A stretch of DNA of 64,000 nucleotides from Neonectria sp. B-13 (lineage: Eukaryota; Ascomycota; Sordariomycetes; Hypocreales; Nectriaceae), in contig NOKP01000016.1 of assembly GCA_002682825.1 (NCBI GenBank), positions 86,952 to 150,951 on the forward strand, given 5' to 3'. The notes below the pieces were generated by a model. It made no database searches. It was not told the origin of the DNA and saw only the letters and a list, made by a program, of their open reading frames with translations. Both the position numbers and the translations under genes were made by a program. Below are positions 33,433 through 44,586 of the stretch, in pieces (positions within the stretch are counted from its first letter, which is position 1; every line of letters begins with the position of its first letter).

Positions 33433-34447
33433 TGTGAGGTTTTTGACGACGTCGAGTCGTGGTAATTATCCAAGAGATGATGTAAATAGGCGTTCTGTTT
33501 TTACTGGATCCAGAAGTGCAGCGAGAATATGAAACCCAGATCGCTGCTCAGAATAGCTTGTGGTGATATATACCCCGTCGTGATGATAAAACAAGAGTCT
33601 TAGAGTGTCTTGTTCGTCGACTTGTATGACGAATAACCGAACAAAAAGCCACCAGCTTCACAACGGCTGAAAGAAAGACAGGAACAGAAGACAATATACC
33701 TAAGAACTGGGCGAAACGAGAGAACAAGAAAACTAGTTAGAAAGCCCAGCTCGCCGTCCTAGCCATGAGCCATGCGACACGCGACACGCGACTCTTTTTA
33801 TCATGCGTCCTGATGAAAGGTGCATTGGGTTCCATTCCCCGTGACGCACCAAATCCAGCAGCGCACTTGTTAACCACGTCGAATGCGGCATGTCCAGGCG
33901 TCATAGTGAAGAAAGCCTCCCTGCGCTATCCTCATCATGACTGCGCCGGTGGTTGCGTGACCCAATCGGCGGGGTGGGGTTCGCGGATTCTGCGGGTGGG
34001 TGGGCATCCGGCCATGTTGGAGGTGGTGGCTTTGGTTGGCTGCGGCGCGTTGGATGTGAAGCTGTGGATGTGAAGCGAGGCACATGCTACCGTTACAGCA
34101 AAGCGGAGGGGAACAGTCACACGAGACGTGAAACACATCGCATTCATTCTTTGCGACTGTCAACTTAAGATCCGCAGTATCTCCTTGGCCTGTGATGTGA
34201 AGCTGCTAAAACTGCTTTCATTCCTTTGCGTCTCAACCAACCATCTCGCCGTCATCTCGGTCGTGGCCGACGCCAAGTCTCCTCCTCCGTCTCGCCATCG
34301 TACAGATTAATCAATACATAGGTTGGTATCTTCGCCCCGCTACCTGAAAGACGCAGCAACGTAAATGAACACAATAACAAAAAGAAAAGCAATCATGATG
34401 GCCATGCATCTGGATATCGTCGCCAAGCCGAGTCCTGCCTCAAAGAG
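33433..34447. other. Spacer between the small secreted protein and the coilin-like gene
   Basis: 1.0 kb holding the promoter of the small secreted-protein gene and the 3' region of the coilin-like gene. No supported gene. Confidence 0.4.
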
Positions 34448-37400
34448 TCAAAACCTCCCGCTAGTCTTCCTCCGCCCCTTGATCTGACTGACCGCGCTCG
34501 CGTTGGCGTTCATCGCCGGTGGCAATGACGTTCGACTGCGAACCAGCCCAGCCCGCACGGTCCTGCTCGCCATCGGTGGCACGCTCTTCCCCCGACTCCT
34601 TGTCTCCCGCCGCGTTACATCGCCGGTACTCTTCCGGCCCAAATCTGGGAGGTCTGGCAGAGGGCTCTCCTTGTAAGTCTCGTCTTCGCTGTCTTGCGCG
34701 TAGTCCTCTGCAAACTGTGACGAGGCAGGGCTGGAGCTGAGTGTAATGACCTGGCTCCCTTCTGGGATCTTAAAGGGTGACGCTCCCTTTTCTTGTCGAG
34801 ATCGTGTATTTTTCTTGGGCGTCTCCTCCAGTGACGCTTCCTTCTTGAGGATCAGTTTCTTGGGCGTCTCCAACTTGGGCGAAATCAGCCGAGGGAGACC
34901 CCCTGAGACTTCAGGTTGCGTTGCATTTGGAAACAAACTTCGGATTGACTTGTTCTTGTCTGATGACAGGTCTGACTCTTCCTCACCCTCATCGAGCTTG
35001 CGCATGGCCTCTTCATACTCAACGTCCCGTTTTGCACTGGCCCTTAGGGAAGAAAGCGCTGACATTTGCGTCGATTTTGCCGAGTCTTGCGTGTGTCTCG
35101 ACGTGGCTGCCGTGTGAAATATCTCTTCTAGCGATGGGAACGGACTGCTGCCCCTCGAGGCCGCATCTGCAGGCTTGGCATCCTGTGGGGTCGGAGTCGT
35201 CTGATGTTCACGAGACGTTGTTTCTGCCATTCCAGAATCCGAAATGTGCTCTTCACGAGGCTCTTCCATGCCATAGTCTGAATGGGGTTGCCTTCCACTG
35301 TGAACACTACATACCGACGAAGGCACTGCGAGAGTTGGATAGTCGACCAAAGGGGATGGGCGGAAATCTTTCTCGTCTGATGGCTGCAACGAAAGATCAA
35401 GCGACGGCATGCTGTCGGGAATTACTGAATCCAGTACGGAGTCGTCCATGTCCATGTCCATGTCCATAGAGTCCTCCCCTCCAGCAGCTTCGTCGATATC
35501 AGACTCGTCATGCTCCTCAGCAGTAACATCGTGCGTCTCTGTGTCTAGAACCACAGCCATCTGTGACATCTCCTGCAATTGCCGACCCGGGCTGTTAATA
35601 CTGTCGTTTGGCGAATTCGTACTTGGGATGGCGATGTTTGGCGTGCCGTTCGCCGAGGCGGCCAATTCCAAACGTGACGGGACCTGTCCAGATGGAATAG
35701 GGGTCGACTTGTTGCTTTCCGCTGCTTCCAGGTCCCTCAGATCGGCTTCCACCCCGGCCATCACTTTCTGCGTATCTAACTCCTCAGCCACAGTCTCGTC
35801 ATTGTCGATTTTCTTGCTAACCTTGTTGTCCGCGATGGAATCCTCCGCAGCTGCGCTCTCAACCACCTGGGCCAAGACCCCATTTGCGGGCGTCGTCGGC
35901 GAGTTGGATGCGGGCGCCGGCTGTACCAGTTTCGCCTCGGTCATTTCTCCCCAGGCCACATCCCGCCGTCCGGTGTCCTCGTCCTCGTCGTCTGAATCCG
36001 GAGCCTCGAACTTGTCGTATATTCGCTTTCCGGTATACTCATCGTACACCTTGTCGTTCTCTTCACGATCCCTCTTGGCAAGTAGGACATGAAGCGAAGC
36101 ATCGTCGCTAATGGACAAGACTAATCCCGTGAGGGATGCAACCTGAGGCTGCCAATTTGTGGCCTTGGACATAAGCAACTGCTTCCAGGTAACCACCATA
36201 CCCGGCTTCACGTCATCAAACTCGAGCGCAACGAGACCAGATAGATCCGACGGTAAAGATGGCAGATCGTCCACATCTGTGAACTGGCTGCTTTCTGCAA
36301 GAGTCTTGGCTGGCGGGTCATCGTAATTGAGAACAACGTCCGCATCAGCATTGTCCTCGTTTTCACCCAAAGAGTTGTCAAACCCTTCATCCTCATGGTT
36401 AGCCTTGGCCTTGCGCTTCTTCGATTTCTTCTTTTTCTTTTTCTGGTTGCCGTCGTCCCATTCGGCGCCATTCTCGTTCCATTGGGAGTCTTCCTCATAG
36501 TAGCTGTCATCGTAGAACTGTTGCGAGTCCCTCTTTCTCTTTCTCATGATCCCAGCTTGTTGCTGGGGATCCCAACGTTGCACAAAGGGAAACGGTGGCT
36601 CGCTGAGGACCATTCCCTCATGGCAGCATTCCACACCACGGTACAAGATCTTTTCTCGCCAAGCGTCGGGGTCTTCTTCGGGTTGCACTGGCTCGGCATC
36701 TTCGGCTCCATTGGCTTTTGGGCTATCCTGGGTTCGATGGTTCTCTAATGGCCGCACGTCCTTCATGAGATTCTTCCGAAGCTTGTCCTCGTCGGCTTTT
36801 GACTTGGGGTTCTTCAGCCCGAGGGCGCCGAACAGAAGCCTGCGTCCAGCACCCATGTCGACCTTCATGCGGCGCTGCGAGGTGGGTTCGGTGCTGGGGG
36901 GTTCAGTGATTGGGGTCGCATCCTGGAGTATCTCTTCTGCGGATGCCTCTTCAGGCTGTACCTCTGCGCTACTGAGAACGGCCTTTTGCTTTGGGTTTAC
37001 CTTCTCGGGGGTTTCACCGCCGGCCACACTGAGGAGAAGAGCTCTTTTTCGAGCAAGCAGCTCCGATTCCTCGTCATCGATTTCGGTAATCGTTGGCGGC
37101 TGCAGTTGAGAGCCATTTGATTCCTTAAGTCGCTTTGCCTCTCGCCTCCGAGCATTTCGCTTCTGTGTTCTGTTCAGACCACAACCGGGAGCAACAGGGG
37201 CCACTAAAGCTTGCGTGGAAGCTACAACGGTGACAGCCTTTACAGGCTCAGTGATTATGGGCACTTCTGCCGGAGCCTTCCTTTTTGAGGGAATCTCCTC
37301 TGGTTCTGACGAGGAGCCGGAACCACCACTTGAGCTGTCGGAGTCCGAGTCGCTGAAACTGTCGCTATCATCACTGGGGCGTTCCGCTGAATGGTCGACG

Positions 37401-38946
37401 CCAGCACCACCCTCACTAGAGTTGGAATCACTAGACTCGCTGGAATCGCCAGAATCGGAGTCGGCTGGGCCATCCATAGCCTGGTCGGAGTCGCTATCAG
37501 AGTCGCTATCAGAGTCGCTATCAGAGTCGCTGTCGGAGTCGCTGTCGGAACTTGATTCTTCGTCCGAGTCTTCGTCCGAGCTGCCACTGCTGGATGCATT
37601 CCCATCATCCGCCTCAACATCCATATCAGTCGACCGGCTGATGTTAAGAGTTTCGGTCGTCGTAACCTCAGTTTCCAAGACCTCCATAGCAGGAGTGTCG
37701 ATACTCTCCACTTCTTCTATCATGGGCCTTGTAGGTTCACTGAGCCCTCCATGGCCCGGGCTTCCCAGATCTCGGGCATTGAGGCCCGCGAGCAGCGAGT
37801 TTCCCTGGCTCAGAAGGGTTGGTTGAGGGAAGTCGGGGAAAGTCAATGCTCGATCCATCATCTCGTCAAAGCTGATGACTGACTCGTTGGATTTTGCGAG
37901 TGCTTGGAATGTTGCTCTCAAATTCTTGCTTTGGCGGAGCAACTCGGTATGGATGGCGGAGACTGATGTAAGTGGAAACGCTGATCGGAGAGTAGTGATA
38001 AGGTCCAGCGATGAGAGGTCGAGATCTTGAGCCGTAAGAAGACCTGCAGGGGAAGCTTCGTCCTCGCTAGGATCAAACTCTAGCAGCTCTGTTTCCGGGT
38101 TGTCTCCTATGACGGCGTTGTCTTGCTGTAGAACTCGCAGCTCCTCCTCGAGATTGACATCATCCTCTTCGTCAGCGCTGCTCTCAGCATCCCTGCCCGG
38201 GAGAAAGTCGTTGTCGTTGTCGTCGCCATCGCGCTCGTCTTCAGCTTCATTATCGGCATCCCGGTCGGCATCGTCAAACAATGCGTGTATGCCAACACTA
38301 CTAGGCTCATCTGCGTCAAACGACTCCGGCCCTTCTAACATGAGCTGTTCTCGCTGCTGTTCTTCTTCTTCTTCTTCATCTCTGAAGGACTCGTCCTCGT
38401 CGTCATCGTCTTCGTCTTCATCCTCGTCCTGTTCAATCCGAGCTCGCTTTCGTGGAGGTAAGTCGAGAGCGGGCCGATCCCGGGGGACTCTCAGCCAGGG
38501 TCTTCCAAAAGGGAGGCCGTCGATGAGGTGCCTCCCGTCGTAGGAAATTTGGGTTCGTCCGCTTAATCTTCGTCGTCTAAGGTCTTCGGTAAGAAGTGAT
38601 CGGATCCTGCTCCCAAGTTAGAATGGCTGTGCACCAAGTGCGAGTAGAAGAAAAAAAAGGGAAGGAAAAAGAGATAAACATACAAGACCTCATCGTCCTC
38701 CTTCAAGATCCTGCCGACCTGCTGGAAGTGCAAACATTCGAAGCTGCCTCCCTTGCCGTCGGCTAGCTCAACCGCGTAGTCCTCAAGGCCCCAATCTCCG
38801 CTCTCAAGAGGCACCACCTCGTTGACCTGTGCGAGGAGTTTTGCGACGGTAAGGTCCTCGGAGGCGACGCAGGGCCAAACGAGCTTGAGCTCAGGGACCG
38901 CGTGCCTGCGAATGACAAGGCGCAGGCGAATGCCCTGGGATGACAT
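34448..38946 (-). CDS. Large acidic nuclear protein with coilin-like architecture
   Basis: Exons 38684-38946 and 34448-38606 (77 bp intron) give 1473 residues. Residues about 6-95 form a ubiquitin-like-looking domain (IRLRLVIRR, LTVAKLLAQVNEVVPL, WGLEDYAVEL, CLHFQQVGRILKEDDEVL), comparable to the coilin N-terminal self-association domain. The region RRRRLSGRTQISYDGRHLID follows. An acidic and Ser/Asp-rich middle includes a Ser-Asp repeat (about 434-524). A basic RNARRREAKRLK motif (about 574-585) matches the basic motif of plant coilins. At about 885-960, KPGMVVTWKQLL...WQPQVASLTGLVLSI looks like the atypical Tudor domain at the end of coilins. The remaining 500 residues are disordered, ending in a basic tail. 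I recall Sordariomycete homologues annotated only as a domain of unknown function. Being a coilin counterpart is inference; being a real, conserved gene is well supported. Confidence 0.8.
35445..35467. repeat. TCCATG hexamer repeat within the coilin-like gene
   Basis: Nearly four copies of TCCATG; on the coding (minus) strand they encode an alternating Met-Asp run. Confidence 0.75.
37484..37543. repeat. 12 bp tandem repeat encoding Ser-Asp
   Basis: Five consecutive 12 bp units of the type GAGTCGCTATCA, three identical and two with two changes each (GTCGGAGTCGCT form). On the minus strand they encode SDSD, the core of the long Ser-Asp stretch. This is a likely site of length variation between isolates. 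Confidence 0.8.
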
Positions 38947-39641
38947 TGTGGCGGGTCGGTCCTTATGATCGCATGCTTGAGAAAATGAAGTGAAGGAAAG
39001 GCGATGTTCTGAAACAAGCACGCGGGGGAAATGAAGAAAAACGAGTTTAGCAGAGTGAAGCTTGACGCGTGAAGTACTAGTGACGGGAAACTGAAATCCT
39101 GCACCTGGCCGGCACCTGCCTAGGAGGTAACGGAGCCACTAGCGCACAGCGTTACAGGGTCTCCCCACTAAAACTTTGACATCGCCGCCAGCGCAACGTC
39201 ATTTGAGAACACGACCGCTTCAAGTGTGCAGTCAACCTAAAATCTGAAAATTGCCATTAACGCGGAGTTTCTTAGACTAGGTAGATTAGTGCAATATACG
39301 GAAAACAAGTAATGCTGAGACTTATGTTGTGCAATTTCTGAGACGACTACAACCAAAACGACTTTTTAACTCGTCTAACGCTGAGAACCGACACTTGACA
39401 CCTCACAATGAATGCAAAAGATAATCACGCCGAAACTAGCCCATTGGCGACCTGGCTCACAGTAGTAAAAATGTCGAGGTATATCAGTTTTATCTACAGA
39501 CCGAACAGAGCTTCCGCCATAACGCCGTCGAGCACTCCAAAACAACAACAACAAACTCCAATCGTGTGTGTAATGCTGATTCAACACCCCTCCTCTGATC
39601 TTTCCCCCCCAGATGCCACCTAGCCTTGCACGGCTCTATTA
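38947..39641. other. Spacer between the coilin-like gene and RIB1
   Basis: 695 bp: promoter of the coilin-like gene and 3' region of the GTP cyclohydrolase gene. A 71-codon frame at 39408-39623 has no family resemblance. No gene supported. Confidence 0.4.
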
Positions 39642-40825
39642 TCAAGACAGTCCACCCATATCCAACATGTGGCCCATTTTCTCAATCTACCACGTTGGTT
39701 AGTTGATGTTGCCTGGGACTCGGAATGCAGACTTACCTTGGTCTTGAGGTAACCCTCGACCTCTTGGCTCCGGAAACCACCCCGACCCTTCCACGAAAGC
39801 GGCACCATGGCCACACGCTCCTTGACCACAACCTCCCGGTTCGGTCCCTCGACTGCGCGGATTTTGTCAGGATTGTTGGTCAGAAGACGCACGTCCCGTT
39901 GGCCGAGATCCAGCAGGATCGCCGTGGCGAGTCCATAACTACGCGCATCGGCAGGGTGTCGCAGGAGCAAGTTCGCCTGAACTGTATCAGAACCCAGGTC
40001 CTGGAGATTGTAGGCCTTCAGTTTCTCGCCGAGGCCGATACCGCGGCCCTCCTGCCGCAGGTAGATGATGATACCGCCGCTTGCGTTACCAGGAAGACCC
40101 ATGAGGCGCGCGGCTTCGTCCAGCTGCTCACCGCAGTCACACCGGGCTGACCAGGCAGTCTCACCCGTGTAACATTCGGAGTGAATTCTCACCAGGGGAG
40201 CTTGAGGTGCCTGGACTTGCTCCCCTTGGGCCACTCCTGTACCCATGCCGCTCGTCGTCCGGCCTGGAAACAACCTGCCAGTGTATGCGCCGCGCACCAT
40301 GCGGTCCATCTCTGTCTCGCCCTCGCGGGGCGCATCAAGACTTTGGCTTCGTATATCGTTCCCAAAGACAATGGCAAGATGCTCCTTTTTGTCGACATTG
40401 TTACTGTAAAGGTGAAGGAACATCTCGGTGCCGGCAACAGTGGGGATGCGGGCGCGCACAATACATTGCACTTCAGGGAGAGTCTCGAGCAACCGAGGTC
40501 GTTTATGTCCGCAACCACCCGAATCAATCGAGCTATCGACAGGAACGCCGCGAGGCCCGGCGATGGTGGGTGTTGCGGTTCCCGGCGTGGCGGGCGGCGT
40601 GAAGGCGGGGGAAAGCAGCGACGGCGGGGGCGGCAGAGGAGTGCCGGCGGGGGTTTCGGGGGTCTCGGCGGGGGAGAGGGATAAGTCGTCTATGGGCTGC
40701 TGGCGCTGCGCATTCTCGTCGCCATTGTGAGAAGCAGAAGCATCGGCGGCCTTGGATTGAGGGGAATAGAAGGAGGGCAGCTGGGCCGAGCCTGCTGGGG
40801 AGTCCGTCATGGCATCTGAGGGCAT
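39642..40825 (-). CDS. RIB1: GTP cyclohydrolase II
   Basis: The first committed enzyme of riboflavin biosynthesis; it converts GTP to diaminohydroxypyrimidine ribose phosphate, formate and pyrophosphate, in the cytosol. Exons 39737-40825 and 39642-39686 (50 bp intron) give 377 residues. Zinc ligands Cys218, Cys229 and Cys231 lie in [33 protein letters not shown] (257-268) and [12 protein letters not shown] (314-325) are catalytic-core signatures. About 110 Pro/Ser-rich residues precede the core, a usual fungal extension. The last intron is recognised because splicing yields [11 protein letters not shown], the conserved family end; without it the frame runs into unrelated residues. The start is the first in-frame ATG, 40825; another at 40810 (MTDSPAG) is equally possible. 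Confidence 0.93.
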
Positions 40826-43520
40826 GATTCCCTGCCGGCGCCGCAATCGGGGGTCGTCACGTTCAGGCGGAGGTGGACGTCGGTCGGTCGCTAGATGCGC
40901 ATTGGACAATGGGAGTGTCGGAATGAAAGGCGGAGGAAAGAGCTAGGTCGCAGGCAGGGAGGATTCGTTTGCAATGGATAACACAAAGGCCAAAGTACTT
41001 TCCAATGGAGCCGAGACAGGTCGAGACAAAATGCAAGTGATGGATGAGCAACCGGAAGCACAGCGATGGCGATAGTTTGCGGGACCATTGCTCGAGCGGC
41101 TTAGTGGGGTTTTGCCGGTTACGCATGGCCATCCGCCCAGCATTAGTCATCTATTCCCTTCCCTCGCGCGCGGTTAAGTGCAGTCCCATCAACGGGAGAC
41201 TCGGTGGTCTGGGGTGCCGAGCCTGCCGGAACAGGGCTTGAAGTCGCTGTAATTCAGTGGTTATGTCGCTGCGGTCACGCCGAGGTCCGCGCCGTCTCCG
41301 TTCGGTGGAACCTCGCCGACCTCGACAGAATTTCCATCCCCACTATCGGTTAACCCACCCCAGCTCGCGTGCTTGATCAGTCAGCACTTCCCAATCGGTT
41401 GCTGACTCTTCATTAGTTAATCTACTAATGATTAGATAAGAGATGTTTTGGCCGAGGAGACCATTACTCCTCTGAAGATGCAGCAAAGCACCGTGAGTAA
41501 TCGGCGTACAATAGCTTGGTACAACTGTCGTATTTGGCTGCAACCCAAGTTCCCCAGGTAGGAGAAGTGGAACTCTGCTATTCATCAGAACTTTGCTTCG
41601 TGCCTCGGAATCACGGATAATGACGAGGAAATCGGGAAGTTTTGGGGTCCCGGCAATTGTTGGAGACACAGTCCCATCGAAAGTACACATACCTTGGCAG
41701 GAATCTTCAATTGACGTGGTGTGAAGATGTCATGCATGAAACCACGACAGGCACAGGAAGCTTAGTGGAAACCCCGATGCATTGGTGACGGGCTGGGTAT
41801 TTTCAGTATGTAGTATATTACCTTAAGGCCCAGTGTTCAGTGTAACTATAAATATATTCCCATGCCATGCGGTCTGGTTCGTACTTACACGGTCGTTCGG
41901 GTTTCGGCTGCAGCGCCCTATCATTAAAACAGTTCGCTCATTGACGTGGTGAAAATAAGAGGGACCGGGTAGCTTTGACAACCACAACAGCACTGCATAC
42001 TGGCCAGTGGTAAAAGCCAGCCTCGATATGTGACCGTGGATATTTTTGTATATCATCCTCACGTCATTCTTGACAGAGACGCTGGCCAAGGGGGGCACGT
42101 AATCTACGTGCTTCAAAAGTCCCCATGCATTTTTGCTACGCTAGGAGTAAACTTGAAAGGACCAAACCCAACGGTCAAGGACGCAAGGTCAGGGCAGTAT
42201 GTAAATTCGCCGAGGACCATTCCCCGCGCCAGGCCGGTCTCGTCTCAACCAAGGCAAGCAACATCCCCAAGTTCAAAATACGTGGTCGAATTACCACCGT
42301 CTTGAGTCGTTCTCCTCAACAAAGCCCTCGATTGAAGCCATCTCACTATTCCAACTTGTCCACGGTCTACATCCCTACCGACTACCTCCCTGACGACACG
42401 GGTTGGCCCATTCTGTATGTCTAGAGCAAAACCTGATGCAGCGCTACGCGCTCGATCTATCATCGCCGTCAGACCCTGTCGCACAAAACATGTCACCGTC
42501 CGATCGATGGCCCCATTCACCCCATTGAGAGTTTCATCCAGAGTGTGCGCTTTGGCCAGGCCTTCCCCAGGTCCCGTTTGGAGAGCTAGAACCACGTCCG
42601 ATCGCTGCCACTGTGAGGCAGCCTACCTAACCTTACTCCTAACATCCTAAACCACTAACCTAACACCTAAGTAATTTAAGAAGTCCAAGATCCGACACCC
42701 AACACCTAATGGTATACCTTTTTATGACTTCCTGTGTTGGCAGGGTATCTCCTCTCGCCCTCGGCCTCCATCTCGGCTGATTCATCGTTCGTCGCGGCTT
42801 CATCCAAATTCCTCTCCTAAAGTGCGGATGAAGCGTTGGCCGCCAAGAAAATAAGGCCCACTTCTGACTTCGCCTCCCGTCGGGCAGGCGTCAGCCTAAC
42901 AGCCACCGAGGTGCACAAGGAAACAGATGCATGGACAGCAAAGCAGATCGGCAGGAATAAAACAAAATAGAGGGCAGCTGTTTCAAAAGGCGCGCGGCGG
43001 AGGAATCGTGCAGATGGGCAGACCAGGTAGGGGCCTTTGTTCTCAAAGATGGTGGATACAAGCGGTTGGCCAACCCAGACGCTTGGTCATGGCCTGGGCC
43101 GGGATGTGTGCTGTCAGGGGCTGCTGTGGCAGCAAGATGGCTGCGGTGCTACTCTAGGATTCTCCATCACATCCATGTGATTCGCTGGCCAGGGAGAAAC
43201 AGCCAACAGCCGACAGCTGCAAGGCACAATCCTACCTGGCTTACACCAACACCAATACAGTCCCCAACACTACAGTGCCAATAGCAATCTCATTCGACAA
43301 CGTGTTTTTCACAGTTCAACTGCGTCAAGGAAACATCATGTGAAAGGTATAAAATGCCCCCTTAATGTGTGGGCTTATCTTGATTGTCAACTATGTACTG
43401 AGAAGCGAAGAAAGCAAAAGCATTCCGTCTGGTTCATATCGTCCTGTCGTTTCATTTCATTCATAGCGATTGGTACACCCCCATCCTAGGGCGGCGTTTT
43501 CGTGGTAGGGCATCCCTGCT
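40826..43520. other. RIB1 upstream region and spacer
   Basis: 2.7 kb without a supportable gene. A 115-codon frame with a true ATG (41343-41690 minus) has plausible composition but no resemblance. A CCTAA-rich stretch lies at 42623-42712. Confidence 0.4.
42623..42712. repeat. Degenerate CCTAA-rich stretch
   Basis: Several CCTAA and CTAAC cores occur within 90 bp, reminiscent of the fungal telomere repeat CCCTAA but with no perfect CCCTAA unit. It may be chance or a heavily decayed interstitial telomeric tract. Confidence 0.3.
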
Positions 43521-44183
43521 CTACAGGGCCTGAACCTTCTTGCCCGTGCCATACACAATGTTGGAGACCTTGAGGTTGAGCTTCGCGGTAGCGCCGAGGC
43601 CGCTGGGGCAATCGGGCTGGTTGGAAACAGCGAGGTCGAGGGTGCAGTGCTCCTCAACACCCCACTTGCAGACGGGGTCCATGATGTTGTAGAGGCGGTA
43701 GTTCTTGGCGACCCAGCTGCTGGGCTCGGCGATACACGAGGCAACGTAGTTCATGCTGTTGGCGGCCGAGAGGGGCAGCTTGCCATCGTGGAGGAGGTGA
43801 GCGCACTTGCTGGCGTGGACAGCCTCGTACTCCATGTTGATGCCGCCGCCCTGCTGAGGGTCTTCGGTGGCCGACTTGCCGAAACCAAGGTAGTTCCAAG
43901 CGTCGTAGGACATGTCGTGGGCACCGCCGGACTGGTCGATGCGGAGGAGGTAAACCTTGCGGCCCGCGTGGGAGACCTTGACGCAGATATCGTCGCAGCC
44001 AACAGAGCCGGGCCAGTAGGCAACACGGTCAGTTCGAATCTTGCAGCCGAGGACTCCGATACTGCTGGAGTACTGGTCGTGGGGAGTCATGCTGGCGGTG
44101 CCGGAGCCGCGAGGGACGATGGCGGCGGCCGAGACCATGGTGGCCGAAGCGGCGGCGAGGAGAGCGGTGAAAGAGGCAAACAT
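43521..44183 (-). CDS. Secreted eight-cysteine protein with a barrel-like motif
   Basis: A 220-residue intronless protein. Residues 1-20 are a signal peptide (MFASFTALLAAASATMVSAA), and no membrane segment follows, so it should be extracellular. The mature part has eight cysteines: 47, 63, 67, 127, 150, 172, 180 and 192, enough for four disulfides. GCDDICVKV...KVYLLRIDQSGGAHDMSYDAW recalls the double-psi beta-barrel pattern of barwin/expansin-like proteins, where a GA-x-D-x-S element follows a strand; this is inference. The block NYLGFGKSATEDPQQGGGINMEYE looks family-specific. I recall similar unnamed secreted proteins in plant-associated ascomycetes. The ATG at 44183 is chosen because it begins the signal peptide; the frame is open further upstream. 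Enzyme activity is unlikely to be deducible from the sequence. Confidence 0.8.
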   Translation of the reverse strand: MFASFTALLAAASATMVSAAAIVPRGSGTASMTPHDQYSSSIGVLGCKIRTDRVAYWPGSVGCDDICVKVSHAGRKVYLLRIDQSGGAHDMSYDAWNYLGFGKSATEDPQQGGGINMEYEAVHASKCAHLLHDGKLPLSAANSMNYVASCIAEPSSWVAKNYRLYNIMDPVCKWGVEEHCTLDLAVSNQPDCPSGLGATAKLNLKVSNIVYGTGKKVQAL

Positions 44184-44577
44184 CTTGTAAGTCTTGGTTG
44201 TGTAGAAAGTTTGTATGGGTGAAGTGTAAGTTGTTTGAAGTTGTGGTTGTCTAGAGACTGGCTCGACAGTTGTTCTCAACGCACGGCGATGAGTAAAGAG
44301 TGGATAGCAGAGTGGTAAAGGACTGATCACGGATCTGTTCTGGGTTTGGTGACGGCCAGCCGAGGGAGTGTCAAAAGAAGAGAGAAAGAAAGGGATATCA
44401 AGATGATACCAAGGGAATGTGTGGATGGTGGTGAGAGGAAAGAAAGGTCTGGATCGAGGTGAAGGCCCCGGCCTTATATAGGTCGATGGGGATAGGTAAG
44501 GGGAGCATCTCTGGGGTTATCTGGGGGGTGGCTCTGTCGATCGGGGAAGGAGCTGCTTGCCCATGCTTCTAGGAGAC

Positions 44578-44586
44578 TACTCCGTA
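44578..44586. promoter_or_regulatory. TACTCCGTA motif
   Basis: Exact nine-base motif (reverse complement TACGGAGTA), 395 bp upstream of the secreted-protein ATG. It is one of four exact intergenic copies in the window; the others are at 26085, 27761 and 45747. Role unknown. Confidence 0.3.

Noticed and set aside
37215..37826. 203-codon serine-rich frame opposite the coilin-like gene
   Set aside because: Produced by the Ser-Asp repeat read on the other strand; no independent evidence.
41343..41690. 115-codon frame with ATG on the minus strand
   Set aside because: Composition is plausible, but there is no family resemblance, no clear exon partner and an overlapping donor-like GTATGT near its start; not enough to call a gene.
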